DNA of 64,000 bases, taken from assembly GCA_944322725.1 (NCBI GenBank), contig CALUPU010000005.1, forward strand, positions 1 through 64,000, written 5' to 3'. The stretch comes from Candidatus Gastranaerophilales bacterium. GTDB taxonomy: Bacteria > Cyanobacteriota > Vampirovibrionia > Gastranaerophilales > Gastranaerophilaceae. The translations under genes were made by a program, and so were the position numbers. Positions 24,258-32,557 of this stretch are shown here, piece by piece. The notes under the pieces were generated by a model that saw only the letters and a list, made by a program, of their open reading frames with translations, searched no databases and was not told where the DNA came from. Position 1 is the stretch's first letter. Each line of letters opens with the position of its first letter.

Positions 24258-25781
24258 ATGAATTTTTTATCTTTAATATGGCTGATATTTGCACCGATTG
24301 TGGTATCTTTAATCATAATGTTTCCGCGTTTTCCCAATCATCAGGTAAAAGTAAGACGTTTTGCAAAGTGGTTTGCCGGGCTGCATTTTATATATGCTCT
24401 TTTGTTTCTTGCTTTTTTTGATACGAGTATGTTCGGTATGTCATACGAGAAGGAACTTACCTTCTTTGGTATGTCATGGCTTAAGAGTCTGGGTATAAGC
24501 GCAAAGTTTGCGGTAGACGGTATTGCTCTTTTAATGGTGGTTTTGACTACATTTATTGTTCTTATAACTCTGTTTATGAGCAAAATTCATATCCGCTCAA
24601 AGCATAAACTTTATTATTCAATGGTGTTTTTGCTTGAGTCCGCAATATTAGGTATATTTTGCGCTAAAGATATGTTCTTGTTCTTTATTTTCTGGGAGTT
24701 GTCATTGATTCCTGTATATTTCCTTATTTCTCAATGGGGAAACTCCGAGGCAAGGCGTGCTGCCATTAAGTTTACGCTTGTGTCTTTTGCTGCAAATATG
24801 TTTTTGTTCTTCGGTATGCTGATATTGTATTATTATAATTTTGCAGTAAGTAATGTGCTTACGGCAAATATAGAATCATTGAACATGGATGAAAAAATCT
24901 ATCCCGTATGGTTTCAGGTAACGGTTTTTGTTAATTTCTTAATCGGTTTTCTAGTCAGAGTACCTTTTGTGCCGTTTCATAACTGGTATGCGGATGTTCA
25001 GAGCAAATCCGCAGCACCTGTGAATATAATGCTTTCGGGTGTGCTTTTAAATACCGGAGTATACGGGCTTATTCGCTTTAATATGCAGGTTTTTCCTGAG
25101 ATATTCAAGATGTTTGCTCCTGTATTAATGGTATGGGGCATTGCCAATATAATCTATGCGGGAGCTCTGTCTATTGTACAGCCCGGTATTAAAAAGATTG
25201 TGTCTTATGCGCATATTTCGTCTATGGGTTTTGTTATGACAGGACTTGCGTGTCTCAATTCTACGGGGTTTAACGGCGCTGTTTTTATGTCGATTGCCTG
25301 TGCCGTTGTATTCAGTGCTCTGTTTGTAATTATTTCAAGTGTTCAGTTTAGAACCAAAACAACTTATATTACTGCTTTGGGAGGTATAGGTCAGGTTATG
25401 CCCAAATGCATGTACTTTGCGCTTATTATATGTTTTAGCGCTATAGGTGTTCCTTTTTTGATGATGTTTACGCCTAAGCTTATGGTGCTGACCGGAGCAA
25501 TGCTGTCAAACCTTGAACAGCAGTTGATGGTAAAGGTTGCTGCTTTTATCGGGCTTGTCGCAATAGTTGTTTCTGCAGGATATATAATGTACTTTTTCTA
25601 TAAGGTCTTCTGCTCTGTGCTTCTTGAACAGTGGAAAAAAGTCAAAGACCTTTCACCGCAGGAAACTGCTGTTTTATCTGCTTTATGTTTGATAATAATT
25701 TATTTTGGAGTTTATCCGATGAGTATTATTCAAATTTATCAATCTGTTTCTAGTATAATTCTAGATGTAATACAGGTATAA
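24258..25781 (+). CDS. nuoM: NuoM-like antiporter subunit with altered channel residues
   Basis: A 507-residue polytopic membrane protein (about 14 helices) clearly of the NuoM family: FWELSLIPVYFLI, VPFVPFHNWYADV, QPGIKKIVSYAHISSMGF. With E. coli numbering the key residues are E147 (kept, = E144), R234 (K234), N265 (K265) and K407 (E407). The HxWLPDAHxEAP loop is also changed. ATG 24258 has GGAG six bases upstream; I reject the TTG at 24246 that the longer frame would use. Length is full. Proton translocation, if any, must use a modified path. Confidence 0.82.
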   Translation: MNFLSLIWLIFAPIVVSLIIMFPRFPNHQVKVRRFAKWFAGLHFIYALLFLAFFDTSMFGMSYEKELTFFGMSWLKSLGISAKFAVDGIALLMVVLTTFIVLITLFMSKIHIRSKHKLYYSMVFLLESAILGIFCAKDMFLFFIFWELSLIPVYFLISQWGNSEARRAAIKFTLVSFAANMFLFFGMLILYYYNFAVSNVLTANIESLNMDEKIYPVWFQVTVFVNFLIGFLVRVPFVPFHNWYADVQSKSAAPVNIMLSGVLLNTGVYGLIRFNMQVFPEIFKMFAPVLMVWGIANIIYAGALSIVQPGIKKIVSYAHISSMGFVMTGLACLNSTGFNGAVFMSIACAVVFSALFVIISSVQFRTKTTYITALGGIGQVMPKCMYFALIICFSAIGVPFLMMFTPKLMVLTGAMLSNLEQQLMVKVAAFIGLVAIVVSAGYIMYFFYKVFCSVLLEQWKKVKDLSPQETAVLSALCLIIIYFGVYPMSIIQIYQSVSSIILDVIQV

Positions 25782-25803
25782 AATTGATGCCGGAGAGAAG
25801 CGG

Positions 25804-27240
25804 ATGTCTGAAATAGTTGCGGCTTATCTGCCAGAGTTTATAATAATTTTATTTATAATATTTAATTTGACAGCCTCGTTGTTTTTTAGCACATACCTGT
25901 ATAAACTGTCAAAGTGGGTCACTCTGCTCGGAATAGTGCTTGCTATGGCATCGACTCTGTATTTACAGCCTGAAACGTATGCATTCAACAACACTTTTCT
26001 TTCAAATTTTTATACACTGTTTTTCAAAATACTTATATTGATGGGCGGCTTTTTTCTTACTCTGCTGTCGCGAAATATGATAAGAGAAAAGAGAGACAGG
26101 GCGTTTGAGTATTTTAGTGTATTTCTTTCGGGAATTTTGTTTGCAATGTGTGCGCTCAGCGCGGTTGACTTTGTTGGACTGTTTGTTTCGCTGGAAGCAC
26201 TTGGCTTAAGCTGTTATCTTCTTCTTTCATTGAATAAAAATCCTAATGCAAAACAGCTCACCTTCGGCTATCTTGTTCAGGGGGCTGTTGTTTCTGCACT
26301 GTTTTTGACAGGTTTGTCTTTAATATACGGAATGTGTGCTCAATTTGACTTTGAACAAATAGGGCTTTTCCTTGTAAACTCCATGCATTCAGGCTCGCAG
26401 CCTCAGGTGCTTTTGACATTTTCATTGATATTAATGATTTGTACTTTTTTGTTTAAACTCGGTCTGGCTCCGTTTTCAAGCTGGCTTCCGGATACTTTTG
26501 AAGGTGCAAGTTATCCTATAGGTGCATATATGTCCACTATACCAGTCCTGGCTTGCTTTGGAATTTTGTCCAGAATCCTTATGATATTTTTGAATTATAC
26601 CTTTACAATGAAAATAGTTCTTGCTTTTGTTGCTGTTATTACAATCATTTTTGGCTCTCTATCTGCAATAAGACAGGAAAACTTAAAAAGGCTTATGGCT
26701 TATTCCATGAGTGTACAGTCTGGAATAATGCTTCTGGGACTGTGTGTCTTTACGACATATAGTCTTTCAAGTGTTTTGTTTTACCTGTTCTGTTATTTGT
26801 TTGCCAATATAGGTGCTTGGTCAGCGATAATTCTTTTATACAATTCTGCAAAGCTTGAAAAACTTGAGGATTTAAAAGGTATAATTTATCACAGACCTTA
26901 TTATGTAATAGCTTTTACAGTTGTATTGATAGCGCTTGCAGGGCTTGCTCCGACATGCGGATTTGTAGCTAAGCTGTATATTTTTTCAGCGGTTGCCCGT
27001 TCCGGTTTCATTTTCCTGCCGTTTCTTATTATTGCAATGCTTGGGTGCGTAATAATGATTTATGCATACTGGCGTATAATAAGAGCAATGTTCAGACGTA
27101 TAGAAACAGATATTGAAATTGATACGCACGTGATTTCATCAAAATTTATTTTGTATGGCTGTGCGTTATCAACTGTTGCAATCTGTCTTATTGCAGATAG
27201 GTTAATCCAGTTCTGTCAGCTGGTTGCTTATTATATGTGA
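25804..27240 (+). CDS. nuoN: NuoN-like antiporter subunit
   Basis: A 478-residue, ~14-helix protein of the NuoN family and the most conventional of the five. E131 is in FVSLEALGL, K218 is in FLFKLGLAPF (= K217) and K390 is in GFVAKLYIF (= K395). The third channel lysine, K247, is replaced by Val248 in the STIPVLACF segment. GGAGAGAAG precedes the ATG. It ends the nuoJKLMN operon: its stop codon directly abuts that of a convergent hypothetical gene, with no terminator between. Confidence 0.85.
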   Translation: MSEIVAAYLPEFIIILFIIFNLTASLFFSTYLYKLSKWVTLLGIVLAMASTLYLQPETYAFNNTFLSNFYTLFFKILILMGGFFLTLLSRNMIREKRDRAFEYFSVFLSGILFAMCALSAVDFVGLFVSLEALGLSCYLLLSLNKNPNAKQLTFGYLVQGAVVSALFLTGLSLIYGMCAQFDFEQIGLFLVNSMHSGSQPQVLLTFSLILMICTFLFKLGLAPFSSWLPDTFEGASYPIGAYMSTIPVLACFGILSRILMIFLNYTFTMKIVLAFVAVITIIFGSLSAIRQENLKRLMAYSMSVQSGIMLLGLCVFTTYSLSSVLFYLFCYLFANIGAWSAIILLYNSAKLEKLEDLKGIIYHRPYYVIAFTVVLIALAGLAPTCGFVAKLYIFSAVARSGFIFLPFLIIAMLGCVIMIYAYWRIIRAMFRRIETDIEIDTHVISSKFILYGCALSTVAICLIADRLIQFCQLVAYYM

Positions 27241-27942
27241 TTACTGGTAAAACTCTTTAAAAATCGGAGGATAGTCATATTCAATACCTCTGTATAACTC
27301 CCATGGATAGCGTTTCATACCAGCCACATATCCTCTATTTTTATCTATAAATTTTTGAGTTGCTGCGTTGTATTCAAGACCTTCACGTTCAAATAAGAAT
27401 TTAGGCATAAGTCTTATATGTTCTTTTAATTTTGGAACTACTTCTGCTATATATTGTTCAGGAGTTTCTCCTTTTTGCGGAGAAAAATATTTTCCTGTGC
27501 AGGCTCTTGCTCGTCTTAATCCGGTACGAATAAGAACTTCATCTTTGTTTTTCAAACCTTGAATTACTTGAGGTTCCACAAACTCGGGTAATAATTTGTC
27601 ATTTAAAATATCGTTTACAAACTTTTTTTCGTCAAATATTGTAACGTCAAACTTTAAACCTGTAGGTCTTGTGTTTCGGAATATATCCCAAAAGGACATT
27701 GGTTTTGTGACTCCGGATATTTCAATATTGAGATTATCGTCAAATTTTTCCAAAACCGGTTTAATCTTTTCAACAAGTTGTTTTAACGGAGATTCTGTTA
27801 AATTAACGAAGCTATCTGAAATTATATCGCGTTGTTGGGAAATATTTACCCTTGCTTCAAAGGAAGGTTGTGAATGTTTTTGTTTTTTTGTTTGATAATT
27901 TAAATTATTGACTGATTTTACTTTCATATTTATATTTCTCAT
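27241..27942 (-). CDS. Hypothetical protein, possible tandem relative of 27949-28551
   Basis: A 233-residue soluble protein with no signal peptide or membrane helix. A disordered N-terminus ends in the motif PSFEA, then a mixed alpha/beta region contains IKPVLEKFDDNLNIEI and LKFDVTIFDEKKF. No family recognised. The start is ambiguous: ATG 27942 has AAGGA directly touching it, and ATG 27927 has a distant one. It follows the upstream gene by six bases, so the two form an operon, and the general layout of the two proteins is similar. Confidence 0.6.
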   Translation of the reverse strand: MRNINMKVKSVNNLNYQTKKQKHSQPSFEARVNISQQRDIISDSFVNLTESPLKQLVEKIKPVLEKFDDNLNIEISGVTKPMSFWDIFRNTRPTGLKFDVTIFDEKKFVNDILNDKLLPEFVEPQVIQGLKNKDEVLIRTGLRRARACTGKYFSPQKGETPEQYIAEVVPKLKEHIRLMPKFLFEREGLEYNAATQKFIDKNRGYVAGMKRYPWELYRGIEYDYPPIFKEFYQ

Positions 27943-27948
27943 TCCTTG

Positions 27949-28551
27949 TTATACAGCAGGATTACCATACACGTAACTGGAGGCAACAGTGCTTTTTTTC
28001 TTGAATTCTTCCGGTGGATTTTCCAGGTAAGCCTTTTTGATAATAGAATTTATGTCGTTTTCTTCTGCAAATTTTAGTAATTTTTCCGTTGATTTTTGTT
28101 CTCCAAGTTTTGCAAATTCAAAATCAAGTGCATGAATTCTTGGATATCCGTATAAAAATTCGTCATAGTTTACATCAAAATTTCTTTTACCGGATTTAAA
28201 ATCATTAATTAAAAATTCAGGAAATTGGAATATTTTATCGTTATTTTCTACAATGTAGTTTTTTAACTTAGGTATTCTGTCAGCAGTGTGCCCTGTTAAT
28301 TTCACTTGGATGTATCTGAAATAATCACCGTATACATAAAACATAGAATCAAAAAATTTACCGAATTTTTCTTCTAATACAGGCACAACCTTATCAATCA
28401 TTCTTATAATACCCGGACCGTCTTCATACAGTTTTTGTATTTCTGGTCTTGTTAGCTCCATATAATTAACATGTTTGAAAGAAACATTTTTTTCGGTATG
28501 TGATGGTGTTCCCTTTTGTACGGGATGAATAGATACAGTATTAACTCTCAT
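27949..28551 (-). CDS. Hypothetical protein, first gene of a two-gene operon
   Basis: A 200-residue soluble protein of no known family. A polar N-terminus contains NVSFKH, resembling the PSFEA spot of its neighbour. This is followed by VVPVLEEKFGKFFDSM, a short strand region, and a Lys/Asp-rich second half. AAAGGAT precedes the ATG at 28551. The shared N-terminal F motif and 'P-V-L-E-x-x-F' helix in both proteins suggest an old duplication, but identity is low. Confidence 0.6.
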   Translation of the reverse strand: MRVNTVSIHPVQKGTPSHTEKNVSFKHVNYMELTRPEIQKLYEDGPGIIRMIDKVVPVLEEKFGKFFDSMFYVYGDYFRYIQVKLTGHTADRIPKLKNYIVENNDKIFQFPEFLINDFKSGKRNFDVNYDEFLYGYPRIHALDFEFAKLGEQKSTEKLLKFAEENDINSIIKKAYLENPPEEFKKKSTVASSYVYGNPAV

Positions 28552-28669
28552 AAGTTTTATCCTTTTGTTAAAACAAATGTACCACTGATGTATATAAAAT
28601 GATATATTTTTATGTAAATGTTGAGATATTGTTACAATTATAATAAAAAACTTCTGGTAAAATTTAAAA

Positions 28670-30061
28670 ATGGCTAAGTTAAAAACAAAGTGGATTTGTC
28701 AAAACTGCGGTTATGAAACCGCAAAATATCTGGGAAAATGTCCGGATTGCGGAAAGTGGAATACTCTTGTTGAAGAGGTTTTTGAGTCTTCTGCTTCTTC
28801 TCAGGCAGCAAAAGCTGTGCTGAATGATACAAAACCCTGTTTGATAAATGAAATTGAAATAGATAAATCCATACGTTTTACAACAGGTATTGAGGAGTTT
28901 GACAGAGTATTAGGCGGCGGACTTGTTCAGGGTTCTATCGTACTGCTTGCGGGTGATCCCGGTATAGGTAAATCTACAATACTTCTGCAAACGGGAAAAG
29001 CAATCTGTAAAGACGGAAGAAAAGCGCTTTATGTTTCTGCAGAGGAGTCGGCTTCGCAGGTAAAACTAAGAGCGCAGAGGCTCGGTGTTAGTTCTCAGGG
29101 GCTGTATATTTATTCACAAACAAATTTTGAAGCCATAAAAAGACAGATAGACGAGATTAAACCTGAAATTCTTATTATTGACAGTATTCAGGCGGTCTAT
29201 ACAGATGAAATAACAAGTTCGCCCGGCAGTGTTTCTCAGATACGCGAGTGTACAAATATTCTTATGGATATTGCAAAGAATAAGAATATTACGGTTGTTG
29301 TCATAGGACATGTCACAAAAGAAGGTAATATTGCCGGTCCCAAGGTTCTTGAGCATATGGTTGATACGGTAATATATTTTGAAGGGGACAGGTATAAGTC
29401 ATACCGCCTTTTGCGCTGTATGAAAAATCGTTTCGGAACAACAAATGAAGTTGGTGTGTTTAATATGTGCGATGACGGACTGCATGAAATATCAAATCCG
29501 AGCGAACTGTTCCTAAATGAAAGAACGAAAAATAATACACCGGGCAGCGTTATTATTGCTACAAATGAAGGAACCCGTCCTCTTTTAATCGAAATTCAGG
29601 CGCTAGTGGGCACAACTTCATATCCTTCCCCTAGGCGGGTGTCTAACGGCATAGACTATAACCGGCTTTTGCAGATTCTGGCAGTGCTGGAAAAACGCAT
29701 AGGGTTAAATTTAAGCAAACAAGATGTGTATGTTAATGTTATAGGCGGGTTGGAGATTGATGAACCTGCTGCTGATTTAGGGGTTGCTCTTGCTGTAGCC
29801 ACCTGTGCCAGAGATGTGGTTGTAAGTCCTGATACCGTAATAGTCGGTGAAATAGGACTATCCGGTGAAGTCAGAGCAATAAATAATCTTGATAAGCGTA
29901 TTAAAGAAGCGGAAAAATTGGGTTTTAAGAAAATAATCGTACCTGCTTCAAATAAAATAAAAAAAGAAGAGTTTAAAAATATTGATATTATAGAATCCGC
30001 AAGGCTTCTGGATGCTATCACAGCCTGTGTATACAAGGATTCTTCTTCTCCTGTTGATTAA
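28670..30061 (+). CDS. radA: DNA repair protein RadA
   Basis: Branch-migration ATPase in recombinational repair. The 463-residue protein has an N-terminal C4 zinc finger (CQNCG and CPDCG), Walker A GDPGIGKST near residue 100, the RadA-specific KNRFG motif, and a C-terminal Lon-protease-like domain. No Shine-Dalgarno sequence is visible before ATG 28670. A TG-N-TAAAAT extended -10 at 28655-28663 lies only a few bases upstream, so the mRNA may be nearly leaderless. Confidence 0.96.
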   Translation: MAKLKTKWICQNCGYETAKYLGKCPDCGKWNTLVEEVFESSASSQAAKAVLNDTKPCLINEIEIDKSIRFTTGIEEFDRVLGGGLVQGSIVLLAGDPGIGKSTILLQTGKAICKDGRKALYVSAEESASQVKLRAQRLGVSSQGLYIYSQTNFEAIKRQIDEIKPEILIIDSIQAVYTDEITSSPGSVSQIRECTNILMDIAKNKNITVVVIGHVTKEGNIAGPKVLEHMVDTVIYFEGDRYKSYRLLRCMKNRFGTTNEVGVFNMCDDGLHEISNPSELFLNERTKNNTPGSVIIATNEGTRPLLIEIQALVGTTSYPSPRRVSNGIDYNRLLQILAVLEKRIGLNLSKQDVYVNVIGGLEIDEPAADLGVALAVATCARDVVVSPDTVIVGEIGLSGEVRAINNLDKRIKEAEKLGFKKIIVPASNKIKKEEFKNIDIIESARLLDAITACVYKDSSSPVD

Positions 30062-30205
30062 AAATCATCTATATACATGATTTCCGTTATTCTATTGCGG
30101 GTAGAATGTTAATATATACCATCACGTATATATTAGACTTGGATGCTTCATATATGACTCGGTCTGTATGAGATTATTAGGGGAAATCGTTGGTAACCGA
30201 CGGAG
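30062..30205 (+). promoter_or_regulatory. Structured leader region upstream of the sigma-factor gene
   Basis: Three inverted repeats lie here: TAATATATA/TATATATTA at 30110-30135 (9 bp, eight-base loop), TCATA/TATGA around 30148-30171, and CGTTGG-TAA-CCGACG at about 30188-30202. The last ends exactly at the GGAG that abuts the ATG. The hairpins could hide or present the ribosome site. I recognise no riboswitch class. Confidence 0.4.
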
Positions 30206-31030
30206 ATGAGTGAAGAATTAGAATACAGTTCTTATAACAAAATCAAAAGACTTTCTGATGAAGAGTTGGAGGGGCTCTGGCTTGAGTATCTTGAAGATAA
30301 GTCTAAAAAGGCACTTCGTGATAAACTCATTGTTCAGTATATTTACCTTACAAGGTATGTTATAGGCCGTATAAAAATGAACCTGCCGCAGTCTTTTACC
30401 ATAGAAGATATAACAAGCTACGGAGTGGAAGGTTTAATTGATGCAATCGAAAAATATACTCCCGATAAAGGTGCAAGGTTTGAAACTTATGCTCTGATGA
30501 GGATAAGAGGTACTATTATCGATAAAATTCGTTCACAGGACTGGATACCCCGTTCAACCAGAAAGAAAATTAAAGAAATAAAATTGATGGCGGAAAAACT
30601 CAAACAGTCTCTTGGCAGAGCTGCTACAATGACTGAACTTGCCGCTGCTTTGAACATGGAAAAAGAAAGAGTTGAGGCTCTTCTTGCCGATGAGATGCAG
30701 GTCGGTTCCATATATGATAAAAAAGGTACATCTGAAGAAAGCGTTGAAATTATTGATACCATTCAGGATGAAAACTCCAAAAACCCTCTTGAGCAGCTTG
30801 TTGATAAGGATGTAAAAAAAGAACTTCAAATGGCTCTTAAACGCCTGCCGGAAAGAGAGAGAATGATAATGGTTCTCTACTATCATGAGAATATGACGCT
30901 TAAAGAAATAGGCGAGACGATAAATGTTTCGGAATCACGCGTTTGCCAGCTGCATGCACAGGCGATTATGAAACTTAAAAATATCTTGAGCACAAACAGA
31001 TCAGACAGACTTAAAAAAAGCATTGTTTGA
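30206..31030 (+). CDS. FliA/WhiG-family sigma factor
   Basis: A 274-residue sigma-70 group 3 factor. Region 2 contains LIVQYIYLTRYV, the core-binding SYGVEGLIDAIEKY and ARFETYALMRIRGTIIDKIRSQDW, the FliA/WhiG signature. Region 3 follows, and region 4 has LPERERMIMVLYYHENMTLKEIGETINVSESRVCQLH. FliA usually drives flagellar genes and WhiG drives sporulation genes; no such genes are in view, and the regulon may be pili, surface proteins or stress genes. ATG 30206 is the first possible start: an in-frame stop lies at 30194. GGAG touches it with no spacer, which is odd. Confidence 0.88.
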   Translation: MSEELEYSSYNKIKRLSDEELEGLWLEYLEDKSKKALRDKLIVQYIYLTRYVIGRIKMNLPQSFTIEDITSYGVEGLIDAIEKYTPDKGARFETYALMRIRGTIIDKIRSQDWIPRSTRKKIKEIKLMAEKLKQSLGRAATMTELAAALNMEKERVEALLADEMQVGSIYDKKGTSEESVEIIDTIQDENSKNPLEQLVDKDVKKELQMALKRLPERERMIMVLYYHENMTLKEIGETINVSESRVCQLHAQAIMKLKNILSTNRSDRLKKSIV

Positions 31031-31046
31031 AAACAATGCTTTTTTA
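31013..31046. terminator. Bidirectional terminator overlapping the sigma-factor stop codon
   Basis: AAAAAAGCATTGTTT and AACAATGCTTTTTT form a strong hairpin whose left arm contains the last codons and stop of the sigma gene (TGA at 31028-31030). It also serves the convergent pilin gene ending at 31068. Confidence 0.85.
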
Positions 31047-31067
31047 TTATTTACTAATTTTTGTCTG

Positions 31068-31844
31068 TTACTTTGTACCTTGGCTCTGACCTTTATCTTT
31101 ATCTTGCTCTCCTGAGGATTCGCCTCCGTCCGAGTCTCCTTCAGAACCGCCTGCTGCGGCTTCTTCTGCCAGATGTTTATCATAATCAAGATCACCGTAT
31201 TTTATAACAAGCGCTGCACACTCAGAACCGTCTTTGCCTCTTCCGCAGTTAATTTCACCTGTTGCTGCGTCAGCGCCGGCAGGTTTTAGTCCGTCTCTTG
31301 TGTTTACAAAGAAAAATACATCCTGACCCAGAGTGTTTGGATTCTTTGTGCCGTTTACATCAACTGCAAAAACCATTATCGGCTTTGCTGCATTTACACC
31401 GAATGTTTTTGTATTGGTACTGCCATCACCGGCATAATCATAAGATGCATTCGTTCCGTCTGCGAGTATAAAAGAGACCGCAGGTGTACCGTAGCCTTTG
31501 TCTGATATTTCATTGTATTCACTCTTGTCTGCCTTGTAGAACTTGCCTTCGCCAAAGCAGCATGACTGATTTTTGCAGACCTGTATTACATTTAAATAAG
31601 GAAGCAGATATTCTTCAAAATCTTCTGCTGAAGAGTTGTCCGAAAGACCCCATTTCCTTACAGGTCCGTTAGCCTGTTCTGCCAGTGCAATTGCGTTTGA
31701 CAATGTAGAGAAGGCTTTTTTGCAGCCTGCTGCAAGTTCTCTTTTGTGGGCATTAGTTTGCAGGTTAGGTATTGTCATTGATGCAATAACGCCGATTATT
31801 GTAAGAGTTACCAGTATTTCCGCAAGAGAGAACGCTTTTTTCAT
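31068..31844 (-). CDS. Type IV prepilin-like protein with acidic low-complexity tail
   Basis: A 258-residue protein. It starts MKKAFSLAEILVTLTIIGV, a class III prepilin signal: short Lys leader, cleavage expected after Ala4 before Phe, and Glu at +5 of the mature protein. The hydrophobic helix runs to about residue 28. The globular part has several Cys (a CCFGEG pair and others) that may form disulfides. The last ~35 residues are Gly/Ser/Glu/Asp/Lys-rich and probably disordered. A minor pseudopilin or surface pilin is likely. No other pilus genes are nearby. Confidence 0.82.
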   Translation of the reverse strand: MKKAFSLAEILVTLTIIGVIASMTIPNLQTNAHKRELAAGCKKAFSTLSNAIALAEQANGPVRKWGLSDNSSAEDFEEYLLPYLNVIQVCKNQSCCFGEGKFYKADKSEYNEISDKGYGTPAVSFILADGTNASYDYAGDGSTNTKTFGVNAAKPIMVFAVDVNGTKNPNTLGQDVFFFVNTRDGLKPAGADAATGEINCGRGKDGSECAALVIKYGDLDYDKHLAEEAAAGGSEGDSDGGESSGEQDKDKGQSQGTK

Positions 31845-31945
31845 ATATTTTACCTCATACTAATTCATTAAGATTCAGTAAACCATATTTTAAAAATTTA
31901 ATCAATCAGATATAATCTAAATGCTTTATTTCCTTTATTTTTCTC

Positions 31946-31974
31946 TTGAAAAAATAGTGACTTTATACTATTAT
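31946..31974 (+). promoter_or_regulatory. Sigma-70-type promoter of the hydrogenase operon
   Basis: TTGAAA (31946-31951) and TATTAT (31969-31974) are separated by 17 bases, the ideal spacing. Transcription would begin near 31981, just before the palindrome at 31986-32003 and about 76 bases before the first start codon. Confidence 0.6.
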
Positions 31975-31985
31975 GTTGCCTGTAA

Positions 31986-32003
31986 TTGTGACAATAATCA
32001 CGA
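31986..32003 (+). promoter_or_regulatory. Rex-type operator in front of the hydrogenase operon
   Basis: TTGTGA-CAATAA-TCACGA matches the Rex consensus TTGTGA-N6-TCACAA at 11 of 12 defined positions. It lies from about +5 to +22 of the predicted transcript, a repressor position. Rex releases DNA when NADH is high, which fits control of an NADH-oxidising hydrogenase. The same half-sites and spacing also resemble a CRP site, so the assignment rests on context. Confidence 0.6.
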
Positions 32004-32056
32004 TATATTTATTGGCACGATATTGGTCTAGAAATGTTTATATAAAGGAGAATTAA

Positions 32057-32557
32057 ATGAGCCCACAGACTCAAGCAGGTCTTGACTACTCAAAAGTCGA
32101 TGAAATTTTGTCGTCTTATGAGTACAAAAAGTCAAATTTGATTGCTATTTTGCAAAAAGTACAGGAGGAATTCCGCTATCTTCCTACTGATGTAATGACA
32201 TATATTGGAACAAAAATAGAAGGGCTGTCCCCTGCAACTGTATACGGAGTTGCGACATTTTATGCCCAATTCAGCTTACAGCCAAAGGGCAAATACGAAA
32301 TAAAAGTCTGTGACGGTACTGCTTGTCACGTTAGAGGGTCAATGCCTGTTTTGAACGCTATTCATCAGTGCTTAAAACTGGTGGACGGCAAATTTACAAC
32401 AGAAGACGGTCTGTTCTCTGTAGAAACCGTCAGCTGTCTGGGTGCTTGCGGTCTTGCTCCGGTTGTGGTTGTTAACGGTACTGTATACCCGCAAATGACT
32501 GCCGACGCAATAAAAACCGTAATTGAAACCATAATGGGCGAAGAAAGGGGCAACTAG
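32057..32557 (+). CDS. hydC: NuoE-like [2Fe-2S] subunit of NAD-linked [FeFe] hydrogenase
   Basis: A 166-residue thioredoxin-like ferredoxin subunit of the trimeric HydABC/HndA-type hydrogenase. Helical N-terminal part, then the cluster Cys in CDGTACHVRG and, further on, VSCLGACGLAPV, the NuoE [2Fe-2S] pattern. AAAGGAG lies six bases before the ATG. Its stop directly abuts the start of hydB. This is not Complex I NuoE, because the large subunit two genes on is a hydrogenase rather than NuoG. Confidence 0.92.
   Translation: MSPQTQAGLDYSKVDEILSSYEYKKSNLIAILQKVQEEFRYLPTDVMTYIGTKIEGLSPATVYGVATFYAQFSLQPKGKYEIKVCDGTACHVRGSMPVLNAIHQCLKLVDGKFTTEDGLFSVETVSCLGACGLAPVVVVNGTVYPQMTADAIKTVIETIMGEERGN

Noticed and set aside
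30062-30205. Known riboswitch (for example cyclic-di-GMP) in front of the sigma gene
   Set aside because: None of the conserved core sequences of known classes is visible; only simple hairpins.
31986-32003. CRP rather than Rex site
   Set aside because: Half-sites and spacing fit both, but position over the start of an NADH-linked hydrogenase operon favours Rex; not fully excluded.
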